DNA of 9,954 nucleotides, from the NCBI GenBank assembly GCA_029261675.1, contig JAJDBA010000184.1, positions 1-9,954 on the forward strand, in the 5' to 3' direction. The position numbers and the translations under genes were made by a program. Below are positions 1 through 5,052 of this stretch, piece by piece; the first letter of the stretch is position 1; each line of letters begins with the position of its first letter. The notes below the pieces were generated by a model. It did no database searches. It worked only from the letters and a program-made list of their open reading frames with translations, and was not told the origin of the DNA. This stretch comes from Nitrospinaceae bacterium. Its GTDB lineage: Bacteria > Nitrospinota > Nitrospinia > Nitrospinales > VA-1.

Positions 1-210
1 AAACGCGATTTTTTTGAACATTCTTTCCAGAAAAACTCTTATATTTTTTTCGGAAGCGAAACTCGCGGCCTGCCAAAAAGTTTACTTGAATCCAATCAAG
101 AAGCTACTTATCGAATTCCCCAATACGATGACCGGATTCGCTCTATCAATATTGCTAATGCCGTGGGCATCGTTACCTATGAAGCTATCCGCCAGCTAGG
201 CTACAAATAA
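1..210 (+). CDS. trmL: tRNA (cytidine/uridine-2'-O-)-methyltransferase TrmL, C-terminal part (5' end outside window)
   Basis: This is an open frame from the first base to a TAA at 208-210. It has no start inside the window, so it is the 3' end of a gene entering from the left. The 69 visible residues carry the C-terminal SPOUT (trefoil-knot) motifs of TrmL: FGSETRGLP at about residues 18-26, then IP..DD.IRSIN.ANAVGIV.YEA.RQLGY at the end. In this family the motifs form the S-adenosylmethionine-binding knot. TrmL methylates the 2'-O of the wobble nucleotide 34 in certain leucine tRNAs in the cytoplasm. The general SpoU family is certain. The TrmL subtype rests on the ending RSIN.ANAV..V.YEA.RQLGY, which matches that subfamily closely. 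The gene converges on the TPR gene, with only 24 bases between the stops and no hairpin terminator visible. Confidence 0.9.
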   Translation, partial: KRDFFEHSFQKNSYIFFGSETRGLPKSLLESNQEATYRIPQYDDRIRSINIANAVGIVTYEAIRQLGYK

Positions 211-234
211 GCCCCCATCAAACACTACGGATAA

Positions 235-621
235 TTACTCTATATCTTCAGGTTTAAACCCAAACTTTCTATAAAACTCTTTTAGCAATCTTCGCGATTC
301 CATCTTATTGACAGAATCATTTTTATCCCCAAACAGGTTCCCCGCCTTAAGAATATGTACAATAGCCTTCTCACCCTGCTTCACGCTCGCGTATAGAACG
401 CCGAGATTAAAATGGGCTTCGGCTGAATTGGGATGAATTTTTATAGTTTCTTCAAACTCCTTGATGGCCTCATGAAGTTTTCCTGCTTTGTCGTAAGCCG
501 TCCCAAGATTAAAATGTGCGGCAGGGTCATTTGGCTGCAAGCTCAGTTCTTTTTTTCGCTCTTTTATTTCCTTATTTTCAAAAAAAATCATTTTTCTATA
601 ATCCGATATCACCCAGTTCAT
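235..621 (-). CDS. small tetratricopeptide-repeat (TPR) protein
   Basis: The protein has 128 residues if it starts at the ATG at 621. Two TPR units are clear: about residues 32-65 (NDPAAHFNLGTAYDKAGK.. followed by AIKEFEETI) and 66-99 (NSAEAHFNLGVLYASVKQ.. followed by AIVHILKAG). A charged helical tail ends in KFGFKPEDIE. There is no signal peptide or membrane segment, so it is probably a cytoplasmic adaptor; partner unknown. The start is uncertain. ATG 621 has GAGG three bases upstream, the same short spacing seen at hemE. TTG 630 has AGGG about 8 bases upstream. ATG 591 lies just after the upstream stop but has no clear ribosome site. With ATG 621 the gene overlaps the end of the DUF4325 gene by 26 bases, which suggests translational coupling and a joint role. 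Confidence 0.85.
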   Translation of the reverse strand: MNWVISDYRKMIFFENKEIKERKKELSLQPNDPAAHFNLGTAYDKAGKLHEAIKEFEETIKIHPNSAEAHFNLGVLYASVKQGEKAIVHILKAGNLFGDKNDSVNKMESRRLLKEFYRKFGFKPEDIE

Positions 622-952
622 CTTCCTCAAATAATTCCCTAAGCGAATCTCTCGAGGAGCTTTGGAGCTGCTCTTGGTCGATACGATTGATGTAATTATT
701 GACCTGTTTTAATTGTTCCTGTGAAATATTACAAAAAACCAGTTTTTCCATTACCGTTTCCTTGGAAAAACTTTCCATCAGGTTTCCTATAGAACTATGT
801 AAAAAAGGGGTTAACATGGACTTTACACCCGTAAAATCTATCTCAACCGACCTTTTCTCCTTAAGCTCAGCAAATACTAAATCGAATAGGGTTTGTCCGT
901 CATCGATAGAAAAGCAGTTTTCGCTGACAGCATCCACTAAATTTATTTTCAT
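596..952 (-). CDS. STAS-like domain protein (DUF4325 type)
   Basis: The protein has 118 residues and an ATG start at 950-952. The central part, about residues 20-65, resembles the DUF4325 STAS-like fold: GQTLFDLVF, a strand VEIDFTGVKSM, then TPFLHSSIGNLME in place of the typical S.SFL.EA.G.L helix. Classic SpoIIAA-type STAS proteins have a phosphorylatable DSSG at the loop after DF.GV; here that place reads SMLTPF, so ordinary anti-anti-sigma phosphorylation is not supported. The tail is acidic (EEDELGD). No membrane segment or signal peptide is present. In other genomes DUF4325 proteins are often near histidine-kinase-like ATPases or phage-like regulators; neither is visible here. The gene leads a two-gene unit with the overlapping TPR gene and is read away from the divergent promoter region. 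Function unknown; assignment by motif memory only. Confidence 0.78.
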   Translation of the reverse strand: MKINLVDAVSENCFSIDDGQTLFDLVFAELKEKRSVEIDFTGVKSMLTPFLHSSIGNLMESFSKETVMEKLVFCNISQEQLKQVNNYINRIDQEQLQSSSRDSLRELFEEDELGDIGL

Positions 953-1008
953 TTTTTAAATTCTTTTAAGGTTTTTGGCGACTTTTAGACAATATAATAC
1001 CCTGCCCT

Positions 1009-1020
1009 GAGTAATTACTC
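1009..1020. repeat. perfect 12-bp palindrome, possible operator for the leftward genes
   Basis: GAGTAATTACTC equals its own reverse complement. It lies 10 bases upstream (in the leftward sense) of the AT-rich block at 994-999 that could be the -10 of the DUF4325 gene. It would thus overlap the spacer and -35 zone, where a repressor would act. No known regulator is assigned. Confidence 0.35.
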
Positions 1021-1063
1021 TTGTTTTATTCCAAATTTAGACTTTTTTCTAGCCGCGTACAAG

Positions 1064-1075
1064 TTTGATATCAAA
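1064..1075. repeat. perfect 12-bp palindrome, possible activator site for the rightward gene
   Basis: TTTGATATCAAA equals its own reverse complement. Its centre is about 45 bases upstream of the start point predicted from the extended -10 at 1100-1108, and that promoter has a poor -35. This is the position of many class II activators. The half-sites resemble FNR half-sites (TTGAT/ATCAA) but lack the 4-base spacer of an FNR box. Regulator unknown. Confidence 0.35.
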
Positions 1076-1099
1076 TTCCACTTAAATCGTCCGATAAGT

Positions 1100-1108
1100 T
1101 GCTATAAT
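1100..1108 (+). promoter_or_regulatory. extended -10 sigma-70 promoter of the exported coiled-coil gene
   Basis: TGCTATAAT combines the TGn extension with a consensus TATAAT (1103-1108). The best -35 match (CTTAAA at 1081-1086, 16-base spacer) agrees at only 3 of 6 positions, which is usual for extended -10 promoters or those helped by an activator. Transcription would start near 1114-1116, giving a leader of about 36 bases to the TTG at 1151. Confidence 0.6.
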
Positions 1109-1150
1109 CATAGAATATAGCTATTTCCACTCATAAATCAGGTTCTCAGT

Positions 1151-2755
1151 TTGAGCTCAAACGCTACCATGCAGCGGTCTCAAAAAATCAGAGATCTATT
1201 TGTTTCAGGTCTCTTGGCGGGGTTTCTCTTTTCCCAACCTCTGGTCACCAGTTCTGAGGCCCAAGAACCCTTCCAGTTTGATTCGATAAATAGAGAAGAA
1301 ACCCTACGAGACCAGCAAATCCTCCGGGAGCAAATGAAATTACAGCAAGAGATCCTTCGCGAAGAAATGGAGACGATTCGGATTGAAACGCAGAAAATCA
1401 TGAAAGACATCTCCATGGCAATGAAAGAAGAAGCCGTCAAGCTCAAGGATGAACTGGTGAACCTGCAAGAAGAAACCACTCAAATCAACAAGGAAATACT
1501 CAATACTTTGGAAAAAGCAAAAGAGGACTTCTCGGAGGGTCGGGAGGAAATGCGCAAGGAACTTGAAAACATGCGTAAAGAAGCTAAAAGTATGACAAAA
1601 GAAATTGCTGTCGTTCTGGAAGACCAGCAACATATTTGGAAAGAGGAAACCGTCAGCCTTCAAGATTCATTGATTGAAGCCAAAGCAGATTTGGCAGCGG
1701 CCCAGGCAGACACTGGCGATGCACTGGAGTCCACTCGAGAAGCGTATGATCAGTTCCAGGAAGATAAAGTAGTCACGATGACTGATTCTAAAAATAAATC
1801 GGGTCAGGCGATGGACGAGGCCGGAGAGGGTTTACAAAAAAGTAAACGCGATTACAAAAAGGCTTCTGAAAAAACAGCCGCTGAAATTTTAGCCGGGATG
1901 AAAGAAGCTAAAGATTCACTCAAAAGAAGGCAGGCATCGCAAAGGCGGGATGCGGCAAACGCAAATAGGGATATTCTGGCATCTGTCCAAAAAGACAAGC
2001 TCAGTCGAAATGCCGAATTGCGAAAAAGCAAACAACAGAATAGCGCTAACCTAAAAAAAGCGAGACAATTTGGTCAAACCAACCAAGCCGATACCCGACA
2101 AGCCAGCCTCCGAAGAGCCAATATCAGAGGATCTGCAAAAACCAGTACCGGATCCAAAACAGACAATGGAGGGGATGAGCAAACGGGAGGTTTTGGTGAC
2201 GGCGTATTGGATGCCAGAGGGCTTCTAGAATTTTCTAATGACCAGCAACCTTCTCCCCGAGACGGGAATGGGGCCAAAGATCAAGAGGGTTTGGAAGTTG
2301 CTCTAACACTTGAAGAACAAAAAGAAAGGTTTTTTAAGTTTGGTAACCGGATTAAAATTTTAAAAAAGCAAATCGAAGCTAAAAATGGTAATGCTTCCAA
2401 GGAACTTATTGAATTGGGTTACGCCTATTTGGAAGCACAACGATTTGTTGATTCGCGCGATGACTTAGAAAAAGTGGCACTGCTTCAGTTCGCTGACAAA
2501 AAAGGCCTTCCTCTGGGTAGTTATGAGCAGGCAGCATGGGCATTCAAAATAGCACTGACGTTCAACACGAATAAAGCCGAAACGCATATGCAAATTGGGA
2601 AGATATATGACGAGGTTAATGATGGGGATAACGCGCTCATGTACTCCAAATTAGCGCATTTATTATTTAAGAAAAATAAAAATTCAGCAAAAACTCAAGA
2701 AACCCAGAATTTCATTGAGTCTTTAATAATAAAATATGAGGACAAGGCTTCCTGA
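1151..2755 (+). CDS. exported coiled-coil protein with TPR-like C-terminal domain
   Basis: I do not recognise a named family for this 534-residue protein. Residues 7-37 form a signal peptide: basic QRSQKIR, hydrophobic LFVSGLLAGFLF, and a cleavage site near SEA37/Q38. Residues about 45-225 are a long, mainly acidic coiled coil rich in Glu, Lys, Met and Leu. Residues about 228-330 stay helical-looking but become strongly basic, with many Arg, Lys, Gln and Asn. A Gly/Asp/Ser-rich linker (330-380) leads to a C-terminal helical part (385-530). This has TPR-like pairs, for example ELIELGYAYLEAQRF (418-432) and AETHMQIGKIYDEVNDGDNAL (476-496). There are no cysteines and no catalytic motif. The coil-plus-TPR plan recalls periplasmic CpoB, but this protein is about twice as long and the resemblance may be only architectural. 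The start is TTG (CAGG about 8 bases upstream); ATG 1169 would give a shorter, more typical signal peptide. Confidence 0.85.
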   Translation: MSSNATMQRSQKIRDLFVSGLLAGFLFSQPLVTSSEAQEPFQFDSINREETLRDQQILREQMKLQQEILREEMETIRIETQKIMKDISMAMKEEAVKLKDELVNLQEETTQINKEILNTLEKAKEDFSEGREEMRKELENMRKEAKSMTKEIAVVLEDQQHIWKEETVSLQDSLIEAKADLAAAQADTGDALESTREAYDQFQEDKVVTMTDSKNKSGQAMDEAGEGLQKSKRDYKKASEKTAAEILAGMKEAKDSLKRRQASQRRDAANANRDILASVQKDKLSRNAELRKSKQQNSANLKKARQFGQTNQADTRQASLRRANIRGSAKTSTGSKTDNGGDEQTGGFGDGVLDARGLLEFSNDQQPSPRDGNGAKDQEGLEVALTLEEQKERFFKFGNRIKILKKQIEAKNGNASKELIELGYAYLEAQRFVDSRDDLEKVALLQFADKKGLPLGSYEQAAWAFKIALTFNTNKAETHMQIGKIYDEVNDGDNALMYSKLAHLLFKKNKNSAKTQETQNFIESLIIKYEDKAS

Positions 2756-2810
2756 ATAATGTTAAAAACTAGGTAAGATATTCAACCGCACAATTAATCA
2801 TTAAATTTTT

Positions 2811-2817
2811 AGAGGTG
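2811..2817 (+). promoter_or_regulatory. ribosome binding site fixing the TTG start of the CNB gene
   Basis: AGAGGTG lies 4 bases before the TTG at 2822, so its GAGG core is 6 bases from the start. This well-spaced Shine-Dalgarno supports the non-ATG start. There is no ATG in the first part of the frame that would keep the domain complete. Confidence 0.65.
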
Positions 2818-2821
2818 TTTC

Positions 2822-3325
2822 TTGGAAAAAAACCCTATCGAAGAGTTTATTGAACGTTTACCCTTTTTTAAGGAGTTTTCAGCTACAGAAAGAGAGAAAC
2901 TGCTACATACTTCTGGGATTTTTGAAAAATTCAAGGTGGGCGAAGTCATAATTTCGGAAGGCGAACTCAGTGCTGCGGTTTTTGTTATTCTTACAGGGAC
3001 AATAGAAATTCAGAAAAAAACCAAGGTCGATGTTAAAGAAAATCACATTTCACTGCAAGAGCCAGGAAACATCACTATCGCCGAACTGAAAGCGGGATCC
3101 ATATTTGGCGAAATCTCACTGATTAGCCATCGCCCAAGAAACACAAGTGCCATAGCCTCATCGAACCAAGTTGTGGTTATGAAAATCACCAATGAGATTA
3201 TTGAAAAATTTAATCTTGCGATCCAGAAGAAATTCCAGAGCCAATTGATACAAATTTTGGTGGAAAGACTGGACGACATGAATGAAAAATTCATCAAATT
3301 AAAAGCTAGCACATTAAAAACCTGA
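2822..3325 (+). CDS. free-standing cyclic-nucleotide-binding (CNB/CRP-type) domain protein
   Basis: The protein has 167 residues, with a TTG start supported by AGAGGTG. The N-terminal helices read IERLPFFKEFSATEREKL (10-27), typical of CNB proteins, followed by the beta-roll (FKVGEVIISEGELSAAVFVILTGTIEI, 37-63). The phosphate-binding cassette is F95-G-E97-I-S-L...P-R106-N-T-S. The Glu97 and Arg106 are spaced 9 apart, as in the PKA regulatory subunit (CRP spacing is 10), so nucleotide binding is plausible. After the roll comes one long charged helix (about 123-162) and the protein ends. There is no helix-turn-helix, so it is not a DNA-binding CRP/FNR regulator by itself. It has no signal peptide and no fused enzyme domain. 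It lies 66 bases after the coiled-coil gene on the same strand, with no terminator between them, so co-transcription is likely. Target and ligand (cAMP, cGMP or other) are unknown. Confidence 0.88.
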   Translation: MEKNPIEEFIERLPFFKEFSATEREKLLHTSGIFEKFKVGEVIISEGELSAAVFVILTGTIEIQKKTKVDVKENHISLQEPGNITIAELKAGSIFGEISLISHRPRNTSAIASSNQVVVMKITNEIIEKFNLAIQKKFQSQLIQILVERLDDMNEKFIKLKASTLKT

Positions 3326-3389
3326 ACAACAAGTAGGTCCCCAAAATCACTCCACTGAAAATATTATGAAACTTTGCGCGACTTATCAT
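3306..3389 (-). CDS. possible 27-residue hydrophobic small protein antisense to the hflX leader
   Basis: A minus-strand ATG at 3387-3389 opens a 27-codon frame ending in TAG (3306-3308). AAGGAG lies at 3398-3403, 8 bases upstream of the ATG, among the best ribosome sites in the window. The peptide starts MISRAKFHN and continues with a hydrophobic stretch (IFSGVILGTYLLFRFLMC) broken by one arginine, which could be a single membrane span with a basic N-terminus. It overlaps the last 20 bases of the CNB gene and occupies most of the gap before hflX. I see no promoter for it. It could be chance; conservation of the peptide in relatives would decide. Confidence 0.3.
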   Translation of the reverse strand: MISRAKFHNIFSGVILGTYLLFRFLMC

Positions 3390-3397
3390 TTTAAATT

Positions 3398-3403
3398 CTC
3401 CTT
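3398..3403 (-). promoter_or_regulatory. strong Shine-Dalgarno of the 27-residue ORF
   Basis: AAGGAG on the minus strand lies 8 bases before ATG 3389. On the plus strand the same bases read CTCCTT, immediately upstream of the hflX GTG. hflX therefore has an anti-Shine-Dalgarno sequence where its own ribosome site would be expected. Confidence 0.35.
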
Positions 3404-3409
3404 CTATTC

Positions 3410-4696
3410 GTGAAACAAGAAGCGGCTACACATTCTGAATCTTCTTCAAACAAGGCTATACTTGTAGGTGTTCGACTACCTGGAGACATCTCTGGGATTT
3501 CATTGGACGAGCTAACAGGCCTTGCTACCACCGCAGAATACGAACCTGTCGCGGAATTGACCCAGCGATTGACTGAAATAAACCCCAAAACATTTTTGGG
3601 GAGCGGGAAGGTGGAAGAATTGAAGCAGGCTGTTCTCCATCATTCACCCGAAGTCGTTGTCTTTGATGAAGAATTATCACCTCGACAAAATCGCGAACTA
3701 GAAAAAGTATTGAAATGTCGTGTGATTGATCGCCCATGGCTAATCCTTGAAATTTTTAGCCACCATGCCCGCACCCGGGAAGCTAAAACACAGGTCGAAC
3801 TAGCTCGGTTGAAGTACGCACTCCCAAGACTTGCTAAAATGTGGGGACACCTTTCCAGGCAAAGAGGTGGCATCGGCATGAAGGATGTTGGCGAAACTCA
3901 GATCCAACTGGATCAAAGAATGATCCGAAATGAAATTCATAAGCTTGAGAAGAAGCTAAAACAAATAGACCGAGAAAAAAAGACTCAAAGAAAAAGTCGG
4001 CAAGGAACTTTTAAAGTTGCTCTGGTCGGTTACACCAATGTAGGGAAATCCAGCCTAATGAACAAACTCACAGGTGCAGACACATTGGTTGAAAATAAGC
4101 TATTCGCGACCCTTGATTCCACCGTAAGAAAAGTTAAAAAGAACTTCCCTTATCCTGTTTTACTCTCCGACACCGTAGGTCTGATAAATAAATTGCCACA
4201 TGACCTGGTCGCGTCATTTAAAAGCACCCTGGACGAAGTCCGGGATGCAGATTTGCTAATCCATGTCGTAGATATCAGCCACCCTGAATACAAGAACCAA
4301 ATGCAAACCACTGATGATCTTTTGATTCAAATGGAAATGGATAAGATAGATGTGGCTCTTGTATTCAATAAAATTGATTCGATAGAAGATATAGAAGAAT
4401 TAGATAGCGCCCAAGAAAAATTCCCTTCCGCAATTAGCATTTCCTGTAAGAAGGACGAGGGGATCGATGTACTGAGACAGAAAATAATTACTCAGTATGA
4501 GAAAAAAATGTCCCCTTACAACTTGAAATTGGAGCATTCGCAGGCTGGCTTAATCTCTAAAATCAGAAAATTCGCTTTGATCGTCAAAGAAGATTATAAA
4601 GAAGACCGAATCTACCTAAGCCTCAGGCTACCTCCCGGCGGCAAAGCAAAAATAAATAACCTATTAACCACACAAGAAATCTCCGCCAATAGCTAA
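3410..4696 (+). CDS. hflX: GTPase HflX
   Basis: This 428-residue protein shows the full HflX layout. The N-terminal domain has AILVGV (16-21), a LATTAEY...F.GSGKVEEL stretch (38-71) and VVVFDEELSPRQNRELE. The glycine-rich and coiled linker has RQRGGIG...VGETQIQLDQR (150-170), then a helix to about 195. The GTPase domain has G1 GYTNVGKSS (207-215), G2 ATLDST (233-238), G3 DTVG (254-257), G4 NKID (320-323) and G5 SCKK (345-348). HflX binds the 50S subunit and splits stalled or hibernating 70S ribosomes in stress. Two departures from the common pattern are KDVGETQ, where many members have RGPGETQ, and Cys in the G5 SAK motif. The start is GTG at 3410; an in-frame TAA at 3392-3394 leaves little room upstream, and no Shine-Dalgarno is visible. 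It is 84 bases after the CNB gene and converges with the next gene. Confidence 0.95.
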   Translation: MKQEAATHSESSSNKAILVGVRLPGDISGISLDELTGLATTAEYEPVAELTQRLTEINPKTFLGSGKVEELKQAVLHHSPEVVVFDEELSPRQNRELEKVLKCRVIDRPWLILEIFSHHARTREAKTQVELARLKYALPRLAKMWGHLSRQRGGIGMKDVGETQIQLDQRMIRNEIHKLEKKLKQIDREKKTQRKSRQGTFKVALVGYTNVGKSSLMNKLTGADTLVENKLFATLDSTVRKVKKNFPYPVLLSDTVGLINKLPHDLVASFKSTLDEVRDADLLIHVVDISHPEYKNQMQTTDDLLIQMEMDKIDVALVFNKIDSIEDIEELDSAQEKFPSAISISCKKDEGIDVLRQKIITQYEKKMSPYNLKLEHSQAGLISKIRKFALIVKEDYKEDRIYLSLRLPPGGKAKINNLLTTQEISANS

Positions 4697-4697
4697 A

Positions 4698-5009
4698 CTA
4701 TTTCTTCACCAATTCCAAGGCCATATACAAACCAGCGCCTGTGACGGTGTATTCCCCTTCAACTTTATCTTTCTTTTTTAAGTCTCCCAGAATCTTCAGT
4801 CCATCGGGCTTGGTTTTTTCGTTCACGATAACAGTGAACCGTTTTTTAGTAACCGGGTCTTTAATCCCCACCTTATTTTTAGCCGGCAATACTTTTTTCA
4901 CAACTCCTGAAAAAGGAACTGCGTCTCCCGCTGTAGCAACGGCAACAGAAAGAAAAAAACAAAAAAGAAAAATTACTCCAGAGAAACTTAAACGAGATAT
5001 TTTGACCAT
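4698..5009 (-). CDS. small exported beta-rich protein (possibly OB-like)
   Basis: The 103-residue product has a clear signal peptide: MVKISR, hydrophobic GVIFLFCFFLSVAVA (11-25), and a cleavage site near ATA27/G28. The mature part of about 75 residues is a chain of short strands: FSGVVKKVLPAKNKVGIKD, FTVIVNEKTKPDG, KDKVEGEYTVTG and MALELVKK. The pattern (modification-like strand, Val-rich strand, 'K.DKVEGEY', final strand) resembles small periplasmic OB-type domains such as CusF or DUF5666. The His, Trp and paired Met that bind copper in CusF are missing, so a metal role is not supported. The start ATG at 5009 has GGGAGGG (minus strand, 5014-5020) about 5 bases upstream. The gene lies 43 bases after pcrA on the same strand and its stop is one base from the hflX stop. 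Function unknown. Confidence 0.82.
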   Translation of the reverse strand: MVKISRLSFSGVIFLFCFFLSVAVATAGDAVPFSGVVKKVLPAKNKVGIKDPVTKKRFTVIVNEKTKPDGLKILGDLKKKDKVEGEYTVTGAGLYMALELVKK

Positions 5010-5013
5010 TTCA

Positions 5014-5020
5014 CCCTCCC
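5014..5020 (-). promoter_or_regulatory. ribosome binding site of the small exported protein gene
   Basis: GGGAGGG on the minus strand sits about 5 bases before ATG 5009, a strong Shine-Dalgarno that confirms this start and the signal peptide. No convincing promoter is seen in the 43 bases between the pcrA stop and this start, so it is likely read through from pcrA. Confidence 0.6.
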
Positions 5021-5052
5021 CTGTTTAAAATAACCTTTCGAGTAAGATGACA

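Larger units (their letters stand above)
953..1150. other. divergent intergenic regulatory region
   Basis: This 198-base AT-rich gap lies between the DUF4325 gene (leftward) and the exported coiled-coil gene (rightward). I see no ORF or RNA gene in it. It contains a good rightward extended -10 (1100-1108) and two perfect 12-bp palindromes (1009-1020 and 1064-1075). An AT-rich block near 991-999 could supply a leftward -10 (TATTAT, minus strand 994-999), but I find no matching -35. The heptamer TTTAGAC occurs twice (984-990 and 1036-1042). Confidence 0.6.

Noticed and set aside
14..199. 61-residue plus-strand ORF with an ATG at the left end
   Set aside because: It is out of frame with the trmL 3' end, whose frame carries the SPOUT motifs through the same bases.
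1064..1075. FNR box
   Set aside because: The TTGAT/ATCAA halves are fused; a true FNR site needs four bases between them.
1340..1663. 107-residue minus-strand Phe-rich ORF
   Set aside because: Complement of the Glu/Lys-rich coiled-coil codons (GAA/AAA give TTC/TTT), the expected artefact opposite a coiled coil.
4697..4697. Bidirectional terminator between hflX and the small exported gene
   Set aside because: There is one base between the stops and no GC-rich hairpin with a T-run nearby.
233..4978. Octamer AATTACTC occurring at 233, 1013, 4486 and 4971
   Set aside because: Two or three copies lie in coding sequence, with no regular spacing or consistent position relative to genes; likely AT-rich chance.
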